A DNA stretch of 64,000 nucleotides from Porphyra umbilicalis (Eukaryota > Rhodophyta > Bangiophyceae > Bangiales > Bangiaceae): NCBI GenBank assembly GCA_002049455.2, contig KV918978.1:1-64000 (forward strand), in the 5' to 3' direction. The notes below the pieces were generated by a model that searched no databases, had not been told where the DNA came from, and saw only the letters and a program-made list of their open reading frames with translations. The translations under genes and the position numbers were made by a program. This document shows positions 43,798 to 55,408 of the stretch, one piece after another (the first letter of the stretch is position 1; every line of letters begins with the position of its first letter).

Positions 43798-45547
43798 ATG
43801 TCATCCAGCAGCGACATCCAACCAATTTTGACGGCTGCTAGGGAGGCGGCCGGGCTCGCTGCCGGCACGCGTTCGTCATCGTCGGAAGAGGAGGACACCC
43901 GGACCGGTTCACCTGATATGGCTGCCGGGACCTGTCCCGAGACGGCGGACAAGGGTGGGCATGTCGCTAATCAACCTGACGGTGATGTGGCCGAGGGTAA
44001 CGGCGCGCCGGCTAACGCTTGCTCTATTTGCGGCTACCGCCGGCGATTTGCCGACGATGCCCACAACTTCGGGACGTGTGAGGCGAGCGTGCGTGAGTGC
44101 ACGGCGAGCCCGAACGTGCCGGCTCCGTCTCGGACGCAGGCGTTCACGTGTTCGGCTGCAAGGGTAAAGCGTTGCGCCCTTAGTAAACAGTGAGTTTGGG
44201 ATGTTCTCCTTCTGTTGTCATCGTCGAGAGATCTGTTTGCCGGCCTGCTCGACGTAGCAATATTCTGACCACGAGCTTGATCTATTTTCGTTTCTCTGTG
44301 TCTCCGTGGCTTTGTAGTTGCCATTTGTGTCTGCAAAAGGGCCACCTTCCCCACACTCTTTCGCTGTCAAAGGCGTTTGATCTTTCCTTTACCCCCACAG
44401 GCAAGCTCTCGGTTCGCCGGAGAAAGGGCGTCCAGTGGAACGTGGCATCGATGGTGTGTGCGAAAACTGCGGACGCCCACCTCAAGCAAGTTGCGGCCGC
44501 TGCTTTTCGGTCGGCGACGGTCGCCGCCGATAAATCGCAAGCCCAAGTGGCTCGGCGTCGGGACGCTCTACGATCTGACGTCGCCGAGCAGCCAGATGTT
44601 GCTCGTGGAGCGATAATGGCTCGAGCAACGACGGCGCTATCGGGTCCGAACGCTCGAGCCGCAATGGTTCGTAACCCGCTTGGAGCTGTCTACCACTCGT
44701 CGTTGGCTACTGGCTTGGCGGCTGGGATGCCGCGTGACGTGGCGCTGCTTTTCGCCGGAGCGAGCCAAGCAGGCGTCGGTTTTGGGTCGCCGTCGAGCGG
44801 GGAGGCCCCGAACTCGACAGTCGTGCGCCGAGGAGTTCGCAAGCGTTTGGCGGAGACTGCCGCGGAGAAGCGGATCGCTCAGGTTGCCAGGATCGATGGC
44901 CGGCTCGGCAACGTGGGCGGGGCCAGCACGTCCAACCGAGTGTGAGTTGTTGTTTAATTTTTTCTGGGCGTGCTTGAGCGTGCTTGCACAGTGCCGGGAC
45001 GTGCGGTATTCAGCTCAAGTGTGTGTCCTCGTTTACTTGTGGTGTGACCTGACGTTCTAACCCTCCTTTCCGTTGCCAGCGCTCTTTCTATTCTCCCTTT
45101 CTTCTGTTTCTTGTATGTGGCTGAACAATTTACAGGCGGGCCCTCTACGCCGGAGAGGCACCGCCCCCCCCCCCTCCGATTCCAGAGGCCGCCGGCGCAG
45201 TTGGTCCTGCTGCGCCAGGCAGCACCGAATCGGCAGCCACAGGCCAACGCGACAGCGAGTTTCGGCAGCTGGGCGCGGCTGCCTTGGCCGAGAACCTGGC
45301 ATCATTTGCGTTCGGACCTGGGGACGATTCTGAGCGTGCTGCGTTCTTGGAGAAGGCCCGTCGGGGTATGGTTTCCGGATTTCTACGTGGTCATACTGTG
45401 TCCGGCTCGACTGTGAGTGCGGTGGATGTCGTAGTTTTGATTTTGTCGAAGTGGGGCGAGCAAGGCGAGCCTCATCCGGATGTGTCGTCTCTTCCACTGG
45501 GACTGCGTGACCTGGTCTTGTCGTGGGTCACGTTCCATCGCCGTTAG
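43798..45547 (+). CDS. Zinc-finger cargo gene of T10 copy B, four exons (423 aa)
   Basis: Exons 43798-44092, 44140-44163, 44401-44941 and 45136-45547, with the same splice sites and length as copy A. The CCHC finger is identical in its ligands, and the C terminus from ASFAFGPGDDSERAAF to HRR is conserved. Amino-acid changes are scattered and conservative, with no stop. Upstream, the poly-C tract differs in length between copies and shifts the frame there, which argues that translation starts at MSSSSDIQ and not at the upstream ATG (43646). Retention of an intact four-exon frame in both diverged copies is the best evidence that it is a real gene. Function unknown. Confidence 0.5.
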
Positions 45548-45603
45548 TGCCTTGCTTTCATGGCCATCTGATAGACGTTTATTGTATCGTACCATTTGAC
45601 CCA

Positions 45604-46687
45604 TTACTCCCGCACGTCAGGCGGAGATGCAAACTCACCCTCCCACGGCCCACCAGGCCCACACAACTCTGGAACGTTTCGAACAGCCTCCAACAGGCTG
45701 TGCTCAAAGTGAGACGCAAGGTTTGGGGCAGCCAACTGAGACAATGCAACTGCGTGTAGAAGCGCCTCGGGCACCCCGCGATACGAGTGGTGCGCCGTCT
45801 TGAGCTGGTGCGAGTACTCACTAAACACCTCCTCAATCGGTTGGAACTCTGGACTATACGGTGGAAGACGAAGACGAAAGATGCCGTTTGCGCGGATGAA
45901 GGCATCCGCCTCCGCCGAGTGGATAGGTGCATTGTCATATAGTAGAACGCACCGGTCTGGTTGCAGCCTCCACGGTAGACCAGGCAAGAACCGGTTCATC
46001 GTTGGGAGCAGCCCGTTGAGGAAGAGCAGCCAATCGTCCGAATTCTGGGACGGAGGGGTGGGGGTTGACCGAGTGAAGGACCCCATCCGAGTAGGACACG
46101 GCCATCATCGTTGAAGTCCTTAGCATCGCCCTCCGGTCACGCGACTGGCACTCGTAACGCGCACCACGCAGCCACCGACCGCGTCGTCGCCGCAAGTCCC
46201 CGCCGTCCTTGTGGGTCTCTTCGGCCGACACGAGGCACCGAAGGGGGATTGACAAAAATAGCCTTGCGAATGCCTCCCGCCTTGCTTGATCACGTTCCCG
46301 ACACATACGGTACAGCTGCTTGTATGAGTAGCCCGCAGCCCGCAGCACGCGGTGGAGGGTGGCAATTGAGCACTTGTAGGAGTCGCGATAACCAGGAAAA
46401 GTCGATAAAAAAATAAACACGTCCTTCATTTCACCAAACAGCTGCTCCGGGTCCGACAAGATGACGGCACTCACGGCGCGGACGAAGTGCTCTTCGAACC
46501 GAACGTTATCCGCATGACGATTTCGGATGGCCGGGTCCGGCCACCACTCGCCGGTGTCCTTGTACGCCTTGACCCAAGCAGCCGCCGTGCTTCGGTCGCA
46601 TATCAAGCGCCTGGCCGCCTCCGAGATGCTCACGTCTTCGAACAAGACCCACGAGATGACCAACATCCGTGCCGTGTCGTCGAACAT
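45604..46687 (-). pseudogene. IS630/Tc1-type transposase of T10 copy B, frameshifted
   Basis: Homologous to 14618-15748 but broken near 46060, where copy A has two more bases in a C-rich stretch; N-terminal (46687-45935) and C-terminal (46086-45604) frames overlap. It carries the same Asp-to-Glu change at the first catalytic position (codon 46222-46220, AEETH) and intact second Asp and third Glu. The start region before 46687 is slightly rearranged relative to copy A (about 46730). It cannot make a full enzyme as written. Confidence 0.85.
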
Positions 46688-47508
46688 GATGAAGAAGAGG
46701 GTGAGCAGGTTGCCGAACGTCCAATGCGGGACACAGGGCGTCGTCAGAGGTTCTTCACTGGACCAGAGTGCCTGCTAATTAGGGACCTACGTCTAGAGTA
46801 GCCCCTCTTGTTTTATGGGAGAACAAGATGATATCTTTTTATGGCGATGCTTCTCTGGACTCTCTTGGCGTTAGATGACGCAGAAGCAGTGGACTGGCTG
46901 GTACTCCTCGACCATTCAGACCGGAGTTTCTGAGCGATCATGTACTGCCACGAAAGCTGTTCGATGGAGTTCGCATGGAATGAATGATCGCCCTCATCGC
47001 CTCCGAAGCCCTGTACGTCGGTCATGGTCGAGAGAACCAGCCATGCAGTCCGCTGCTCTGACTCATGCGGTCTTCAACCCTTGCTCTACTCTGAGGGCAA
47101 GGTGATCTGAGCGCGATGAACTGCCAAGGAACAAATGGTCAAGTCGAAAGAACAGTAAAGGAAGGACAGTAAGCACTTGGCCGACTAAAGTGACGGTCTT
47201 GATTCGGACTGAGAGATACATACAAGCAGTTGGAAGAATGGGTACCGAGAATGAAGTAGTGAAGACACAAGACGAGAGGGTGCTCAACCACCTCGACCAT
47301 TCGCCGTCACATCCTACGAGCTCCGGCTGTCATCAACCACCGGACATAGAGGCGCTTCCTCGAACTGGGCGCAGAACACTCCATGCCGAGGTTCGGTCAG
47401 AGCTACGCCGCACAGTACGGGCTGGTGCTTCGCCTTCGAGCAGAAAAGAAAAGATAGAAACACGAAAAACGCTGCGGCTCTTTTGCGGGAAAAACGTGGC
47501 AACACACG

Positions 47509-49360
47509 GTGGGGGGGGGCGCCACCGTGCGGGCTCTAGTCGTCTCGTTGGCGCCCGCAGGGTCGACGGAGGCAGGTGCCGGCGATTCAGGACGGGCGGT
47601 TGCGAGGGGTGGGGGCAGGCGCCCCCTGGCGTGGGGGGGTAGGCTCGCCGCGCGGACGCTGCTCGGCGTGGCGACGGAGGCCGTCGCGGTGCGGTTGGGG
47701 TCTAAACGCCGCGTTGGGGAAGCGGACGTCATGGCGCCTCCCAACCTCCCGCCGTCGGTGCCTGTCATCGGCGGCGGGGTAGAAACCCCGCCGACCGGGG
47801 CTGCCACCACCCGTGCCGCCGCCGCGGAAGCGGCTGGGCTGTAGTGTGCTGGCCAGGCGACGCGGCGGGCGCTGCCGCGGCGTACTGGCGCGCGGCGTCA
47901 ACTGGGGCTCTCGGAATTGCCCTGACGCCAAGAGTCGACGCGAGTGTGCGGACGTCCGTGCGGAGGGCGGCGGCGATTGGCGCGGCGTCATTGTTTGCGA
48001 GCAGGGGGTTGGCGGGGGGCCCCGCGTGGACATGTACTGACGTCGACCGCGCGGCGAAGCTGTTGTGGCCGTCGTAAGGGGCCGAGGCCGACGCGGTGGA
48101 CGCAACTCTAGGCGGCATCACATGAGGGATAGGTGGGGGGGACGACAACGAAAAGGACTATGACGACCTGGCGGCTGCCATCGACCTTGTCCTCACGACC
48201 TGGCGGCTGCCACCAACCTTGTCCTCACGACCGCCGAGCTAGCCACAGCGCGGATGACGGCCGCCACACTCGGCGCGGTGAGGCCGGGCGGCACCGCGTG
48301 CCCCGACGACGCGCGTTCGGTGACGGTCACGACGCCCGCCGCCTGCGGTCTTCGGAACGCGTCCACCGCCGCTGCCGCGGTGGCAGCAGGGACCCCCCCC
48401 GTTGTCACGGCCGCCCACCGGCGAGCGGCGGCGGCGGCGGCGGCCGCCGCCGCGTCGCCCCCCACCGCTGTCGCCCCCCCCGCCACAGACTGGGCCGCGG
48501 CGGAGGCGTCGGGGACGCTGTTGCCGAGCCAATCGTCTATGATGTACCGTCAGACCTCAGTTGGCGGGCTGTTGGGGGAGACGCCGACACCACGGCGGCT
48601 GGCCAGCCGCCCAACCGCCCCGCGTCACAGGCGACTTCGGAGCAGCCGCAACGGCTTGACAGGCGGCGGCCGCCGGTCTCTCCCCCCCCGGGCGGCGGTA
48701 GCAGGGGGGAGCCGGCCGCTGCGCGTCGGGAATCGCGGCCGCCGCCGACGCCGCGACGGAGGGAAGCTCGTCGCCGAGGGCCACATTTCGGGCGTCAGTC
48801 AGGCGGCACGCGGACCGGGCAGCGTGGTCGGCTCGCCACCGGGACCTCGAAGAGGGTCGAGGACGGCTTGCGGAAGGCGTTCAGGGGGAGTTGTTGAGGG
48901 GGTGGGTCACGGTTTGGCTGTTTTCTCTGCCCGCCAAAGAGGGTAGGGGGGTCGACTTTCCCAGGTCCGCCGCAGCCGGAATGGCGTGGAGTTCAACCGG
49001 CGGAGAGAGTGGGCCGGCGGCGGCGGGCACCGCAGCCGCCGCCGCCACCGCTGTGCCCCCCCCCCCGCCCATTCCACTCTCCTCGCAGCCGCACGTGCCG
49101 GCTTTCCTTTCTTTCAGCAGGCGTCGGTGCTCGGCCTCGACCCCGCTCACCGAGCTTTCCTGTGTGAGGCGCTCCCTGGTCTGACGACCGCCGCCTCCGA
49201 CCCTTCCTGCGTTGCTACCGCCGCCCGTGCCACCACTGACGCTCACCGCCACCCGCTGGGCGTGAAGAGAGCGGGAACGTCGTTGGCCTGGCCGCCACGC
49301 TGGTCGCCGCGGGGTCCGCGTGCCGCATGTTGTACTTTATCGGCGCGGTGTTGGTAGTGG
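47509..49360 (+). CDS. Ala-rich T10 cargo gene, copy B (boundaries unresolved)
   Basis: Counterpart of the copy A minus-strand gene. Conserved blocks are MGGGATVRALVVSLAPAGST (47509), MTAATLGAVRPGGTACPDDA (48254) and ASVLGLDPAHRAFLCEALPG (after a pyrimidine-rich CAGCAG acceptor near 49120). A direct duplication of about 30 bp near 48170-48230 (GACCTGGCGGCTGCCA twice) disrupts the frame that is continuous in copy A just before 48254, so this copy is probably damaged. No domain recognised. Confidence 0.35.
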
Positions 49361-51201
49361 ACGATCTGCATAGGTGGGCAGCCAGGGGATACAGCGGCGG
49401 CGCCCGCCGCGACGGCGGTAGAGGACACAGGGGCGGTGGATGCGGCTGACGCCGACGCCGAAACCAATGTTCATGGCACCTGAGAAGACCGTGTAGGCGG
49501 CGGCGCCCGCCGAGACAAGGACACCCGCGGCGCGGCGGAGGGCGCGCGCGCCGCGGGTGGCGGCGGCGGCGGCAGCGGCGACGGCGGCCTCGCTGGCAGA
49601 CGGGGCGGCGGGTGAGGGGCGGCGGACGACGTGCTCCCGCACCGTGCCGTCGCCGTAGCTGACATGAGCGGTGGAGGGTGGGAAGAAGTGCGTAGCTGGC
49701 GAGGGGGACGAACGTGCTGGCGCGTGGCGGGATATGTGTCATTTTCTTGCTCTTCTTCCCACAAGCGTACGCCCGAGGCTGTTAGTTGCGCTTAGTGTCT
49801 TTGTTGATATGTAGTTTCGAAAGTATACGAAGCTCATGCACACACACACAGCGAGCTTCCATGCACGGGCTTCATTCCACGTCCACGTTGTTTTAATGTC
49901 GTACGTTACACATTATCGTCCATGGTGGAAATCTGCGTCGCCTTGGGTTAGGAACTCGGGCCGGTGCGTCTGCGCGACGTGCGATTCCTGCAGTTGACGT
50001 GTGAGGAGAACGGGTCTTCAGTGCTCCCGAACACTGAACCTCTGGTGCGGGCATTGAAATCACCAACGAGTGGGCTTTGCTCTTCGTCTTTGTCTGTCGC
50101 GGGATTGCTTGGGCGGCCTACGCTCTTGGAGCCGTCATCACCAGATTACCGATGGTCCATCACGGCGGAGGCGAAAAGCTTAGGGTCTGGTTGGGGTCGC
50201 CGCCATCACCCCTTCACGGCTGTTGGACGGATGGTGCGCACACCGCAGGCGTTCTCTTCGGGAGCCCCCGCCCCGCCCGATCCCCGTGTCAGCCGACTGG
50301 GGGCGGCACCACATGTAGTCGCTGGCGACGCGAGCGACGAGCCCCGTCGCTCAAACCGCTGACCCATGAGCAGTTGCCGCCACGGTGCGGGGTTGAATGA
50401 GTTCGGCGCGTGCGCAAGACGGATAGTGCGGGTGGGGGTGGGAAAGGCGACGGCAGTGTCGGTGCATGTGGTCTCGGTCGCCAGATCACGCGTCAGAGCA
50501 GGACCAGTGCAGGGACAGACGCTGCGCTGTCGCTACTACTCAGGCGAGGGTGTGTACTCCACGAGCACACGCACGTGCCGGACAATGCCATGTATGCAGC
50601 TGTGATGTGCGCGCAGATAGGAGGCTCCGGCACGGATTGTTGCCCGTGAGGTGATCGCAAATGGGCGGAAGCAACTGGCAACAAAAAACCTGCCATCATT
50701 TCAATTGGGACGTCATATTTATGATAAATGTGAAAACACACAAGCCAGGACTTGTCTACACAGCATCGGAGTTGTAGAATTTTACTTGACAAGTCACTCT
50801 CAAAGTGACCCCCGTTGTTGTTCTTTTGCTTTGTGGACCAAAACGTTGACTAAGCCGGTCGTAAACTTAGTGCCGCGCTATTAGGAGCCGTTGAGTCGTT
50901 GGGGACATGCACCAGCGACCAAGTCGATACATCGCGGGCACTCCGTTTCTCGAAGAAGCGCATGTATTACTCACGCACTCAAGATGCCAGCACGGTATTG
51001 GCCTTTGCGTGTGCCCTGCCATCATGACTCGAGGTGTGAAAAAGAGCGTGTTTAATAGACATAGCTATACGTGTCGCAAACAGGAAGAGGAGCAATGAGA
51101 AAAGCAAAAGGAAAGACATGACAGAATGGCGCCCCCTCTTCTGCGCTCCTCTCGAACGGAGCATCAACAGCAGGGACCTTGAGAAGCGTCGATCCGCACG
51201 T

Positions 51202-51879
51202 CTAGACGTTCAGCACGTCCACCATCCAGCGCATCGCGGACTCCTCCGAATGAGGCATCTGAATGGGCTGAACAAAAGCCCAACCACAGAGCAAACGTCC
51301 CCGACCTGTTCCTACAATCATATCAAAGAGCACGAAAGCAACAGAAAATGTCCCAGATATCATAGTCACGCCCACAATGTCAGTGTCAATATTAAAGCAC
51401 ACCTCACAGCGGGACCGTGCAGGTACACGTCGCATTCGGACGAACATGGCGAGGGCGTGGGGGGTGGCAGCAGAGGTGCGGCAATCAAAGAGAGCGAGGA
51501 AAGGTCGGGTGATGGAGTCTTCAACGAGCCATGCGCGACAGCAGGGGGGGGACAAAGCCTCAGAACATTCACGTGTGCAACCGTACTCATGCATCTCGTA
51601 ATTAAAAAACATACACAACGACACGTGCTCATCATGCCGATGATCCCAGTGCCCGCCCACATACCTCATGCAACTGTGCAAGTGGTGCAAAAGATCGGAA
51701 GCACACACCAAGAGCGCGGGTGGCGTGCCGTGGGACACCATTGCGTTCATCAGGGGCAATGCGGGACGAGGCGAGGAAGACGCGACAACGACGTCCACGA
51801 CGGGGACAGCCGTCGGGAGGAAGGAGATCGTCGATGGCTCCACCGTCCCCAGCAGGGTGGCGGCGTTCCGATCGGACAC
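51202..51879 (-). CDS. Unknown T10 cargo gene, copy B (intact 225 codons)
   Basis: A continuous frame from MSDRNAATLLGTVEPSTISF to MVDVLNV, the single-unit form of the gene split by tandem repeats in copy A. It is Cys/His-containing in the middle (HLHSCMRYVGGHWDHRHDEH), with a hydrophobic C-terminal stretch (MISGTFSVAFVLFDMIV). It lies on the strand of the copy B transposase. No recognised family; it may also contain short introns. Alternatives are a non-coding conserved segment or an exon of a longer gene. Confidence 0.4.
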   Translation of the reverse strand: MSDRNAATLLGTVEPSTISFLPTAVPVVDVVVASSSPRPALPLMNAMVSHGTPPALLVCASDLLHHLHSCMRYVGGHWDHRHDEHVSLCMFFNYEMHEYGCTRECSEALSPPCCRAWLVEDSITRPFLALFDCRTSAATPHALAMFVRMRRVPARSRCEVCFNIDTDIVGVTMISGTFSVAFVLFDMIVGTGRGRLLCGWAFVQPIQMPHSEESAMRWMVDVLNV

Positions 51880-52610
51880 ACGGCACCGTTGACTGATCTG
51901 CTTTTGTATGAATCAAAGCGGGCCACACAAGTTTGCAGCAGCGCAACACATAATTAGAATTCGATAGCGGAAAAGAAAGGTTTGGAGCCAATCGGTCACA
52001 ATTATGAGGTATCGACAGGTTTTTTGATCGCTGGGTTGCGAAACGAAATTAGTCCGTCGATCACACCGGACTTCTCAGTGCTTCATCGCTTTTGCCTCTT
52101 ATTCCATTCTAACTAGTAGCAGTGACCACGTTAGATACTCTGCATACTGGGAATGAGAGCAGTGCTTCTGAGGCCGTCGCGCACGACGCGACCCGTCCTC
52201 ACTGCAAGGGCATATCGAAGTGGCCACAGGAAAAATCCGCCGCATCCCGGACGATCACGCAAAGCGGTTCCTCAGGCGTGAGCGCGCACCGCGGCTCCCA
52301 GAGGCCATTTGTACAAAAAGGGACAGGCGCGCCACACTGGGCCAACAAAAGTGCTGCCGTGGTCCATCCTTTCGTAAGAGCACTCAGCCCGTCTCACAGA
52401 CGCATCTGGGAGGGTAACTTGTGGAGAACTGTTGATGGCATCTCTTGCCGAAGATACTCACTTCTGGGCGCTCATTGGTCCGCAGTTTTCTAGCATGGGC
52501 GCCGTAGCCAGGCGGCCAATGAACGCTGACTGACCTTGGCACATGTGCGGCAGAGTTTCTGACCCACTGCGACAGTCCTGTGTCCTGTTGCCCCAGACGC
52601 ACTCAAGCTG

Positions 52611-55400
52611 TGGAGAACAGGGGTCCAGTACGCGACAAATCTCGGCAAATATCGTACTGGGGGCCCATTTGGGACCGTTTCAGATCAACCTGCAATACCG
52701 CTGGCCAACTCCCCAGGCACGTTCTCAGTACGTGGTACATTTTCGCGACGATGCCATCTGAGTACGAGTCCCTGGCAAAATCTAGCCGCCCGAATCGAGA
52801 ACGAATCTGGTCAGGACCCGCCGACCGCCATCAGCCGCCCTGGTAAAGAGGCTGATGCTATATTTCTGGACGTGATAGCCGAGTTGGCGGTGGCGGCGGT
52901 GACAGGGCCAGCGGCTACCCAATGGTGCCTCCCCCAGGCAGCATCCGCTCTTTTCACCGTGGGGGGGGGGGATACGGGGGGGACAATGTCGCAACCAGCA
53001 CCTACGTGGTGCCTGGGTATACGCAGGCACCCCAACTTTAAAAAAGTCCCCTCGATGGCGCAGACAGCACGGCGACCATCTACGTCTTGGCAGCGGACCC
53101 CATCCCCACCCCCCCGCAGCGGGCGCGTGCGTCCCGGCGTCGCCGTGCCACGGGGGTGGCAGCAGCGGCCCCCACAACGCGCGACTGGCCGCGCCGCCGT
53201 TTGTGGGAGGCGGCAGCGGGGACCACCACTGGCGGCCGAGGGCGACTAGGGCCGCAGCTGGTGCGAGCCCTGGCGCACGAGGGCGTCCCGTCTCCAAGAG
53301 CGTCGGGATGAGCACCTACATCTGTGTGAATAACGCGTTCCGCCCCTTCTCTCTGGCCAGCCGCACGCCACACGCTGCCGGCCGCGGTGTTTCCGGCAGC
53401 ACAACCGAGTGCAATGGCCCTCGGCGGAGTTGCCGTCGCGGCTGACCGCCAATGCTTGGCGGCGGCGGCAGCTGTGCAGCACTGCCACGGTGGCCGCACA
53501 AGAGCCGCATACGCAGGGCGCGCCCAATGGCCGCCGACGCTGCGGTGCATGCCGCCACTCTGTGCCGCTGCCGTTGAAGATACCACCCCGACACTCCCGT
53601 GAAGCGCCTTGGCGGCAGTGCCGCGCGGAGTGCGCTCTTTGGCGACGCCAGAGTGACGTCCACGTCCGTGTGGCTCTCTCCCCCCCGGCGTCCCTCGTCA
53701 TGGTGGCCACCTCGAGCACTAAAATGGCGTTCTCGCTTAGCAGCCGCCGAGTCCCGCGCACACCCATCGGCCACACGCACAGTATAATGGAGTGGAGAAC
53801 ACTTGCTGGCGAAAAAGAAATCAAACGTGTCATGCCAACTGTGCGTCGGGTGTGTATTGGTACAAACCAGGCAGGTTAGCTACAACGCTGGGCGCTCGAC
53901 GTATGGCTGCCCTTCAAAAAGGCGCGTAGTGCATCGTGCAAGCCCGTGAAGGGGCGCTCGCTGCTCGAGGCAGCCGCCGAAAGGGGCGCCAAGAGCAACG
54001 TGCAAGCCCCAAGCGGGCGCTCGGCCTCCCTACCCCATGTTGCCATGAAGGTCGGGGGGGCGTGCTGCCCGTCCCCTGTGGCGCAACAAACGCAGCGCTG
54101 CCCGTAGTCGTGGCGCGCAGTACGTCGTGCTGCCCAGGATGACGACGACGACTGTGTCACTGTTTGCCTTCAGCGCTCGTCGATGGCTCATCACAAGATG
54201 GGCTGCTCTGCTGCTGCGACCTTAGTCCCCCTCTCGACCTTGGCCTCCGCACATGTCCGAGCAGTGGAAGAGCAATTTCGAAGCCCATTTCGTGGTGACG
54301 GCTGGGTGTGGCAAAGAGGCGAGAAAAGACACGAAATGTGAATGATTTCCATGCGGCGCCTGGCGACGTCTCTCTCGTAAGCGGGGTGGCGCGTGGTGCG
54401 GCCGGCTGACACGCGCCGACACGGGCCGTGTACAGGGAGCGGTTGCATCCTGTCCGGACGGCGGCCTGACACGCACAGGCACGCACAGTGCGTGGGAAAC
54501 AGTCGCGCCCACTCCTCCCCAACGGTGAAAGTGGATCGCGGCGCCTGTCTCGCATGAGCCCAGGGGTCGCGAAGGTGCAGGCAGCCGAACGATGCGCCGT
54601 CAATGGTTCCTGACGGGAACGAGAGACAGTGTGGCACTGCGGCTGGCCGGTGAGAGGGTGAGGGTGGCACCCGTGTCCTGCCCCCTGTATGTTGGTGCCT
54701 GCATTTGGGCCATCTGTATCGCAATCTTCTCCGGATCCATCTGGCCAACCCTTGCACTTTAGTCCTGCCAAAGGATCGTCAGAACTTACCCATTTTGCCA
54801 AATGATTCTTCGGCCCCTCACCATTATAAAAACGACAGTTTGGTAGGCAAGGCGATGGTCACCAAGCTCTCATCATCTCATTGGCTGAGGTTACCACTCT
54901 TCGTGAACTCCTCAATATTTTGGAGAGGGATGTCAATGGAGTACGCCCTCCGAATGAATTTCAGTGGAAACCATCAAGTCCGTAGCTCTTCAGCCGATGC
55001 TTTGGAAGGTGTCATTCGGGGTTCAGCCGTCACGCGGTGGCCACGTCTGCGTTTCTCTGAGCCTAGATTTGTCGGGGTGGGGGACGCACCGCTGCTGGCA
55101 CGAGACATGGCTGTCGTGCTGAGAGCTGGTTATCGGACGCTTGCTGGCTCCGACAGCGACCTCCTGTTGCCACGTATATGAAGCGGGCAGAGCGCTGCTC
55201 CAGTGGGGCGCACGCAGAACCCGAAGGCCGCCGCCGGCGCAATAAAATTTGGTGGCCCGAGGCCGCTGTGTGTGTCAGCAGCACGCCAGCACGCCAGCGT
55301 CGTTGTGTAAACGTTTGGTCAGGGTGTTTAAAGCACACATGCGAGGCACCATGGTCGTGAATGACGATCTCGCACGACGCAATAAGTGCAACTGCTGGCA
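52611..55400. other. Right flank of T10 copy B, no recognised gene
   Basis: Several overlapping frames on both strands without motifs (for example 54157-54801 - and 54705-55181 +). No similarity to retroelement 3 pol was recognised, so the sequence expected beyond the T10 insertion is missing. Confidence 0.3.
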
Positions 55401-55408
55401 CACGCAAT

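Larger units (their letters stand above)
43048..52610 (-). mobile_element. T10 copy B, inverted, one terminus missing
   Basis: Starts CAGCCGTTCTCC after TA (43046-43047) and is collinear, in reverse, with 18302 to 8190 of copy A. Similarity stops abruptly at 52610, so the terminal 281 bp of copy A (including that TIR) have no counterpart. Differences from copy A include one 290-bp unit instead of three, a frameshifted transposase, a longer poly-C run near 43720 and a short duplication near 48170-48230. Confidence 0.88.

Noticed and set aside
43646..43831. Upstream ATG start (MAHDSPSS) for the zinc-finger gene
   Set aside because: The poly-C tract differs in length between T10 copies and throws this start out of frame in copy B.
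44140..44193. Direct join of the donor at 44190 to the acceptor at 44400 for the zinc-finger gene
   Set aside because: Phases do not match the long third exon; the four-exon model does.
52605..52625. GTTCTCC-like motif just past the T10 copy B break, as a hidden TIR
   Set aside because: Only seven bases match, the surrounding sequence does not follow the TIR, and no TA-flanked end fits.
53246..54801. Overlapping 150-214-codon ORFs on both strands
   Set aside because: No motifs, no comparative support, mutually overlapping shadows in GC-rich DNA.
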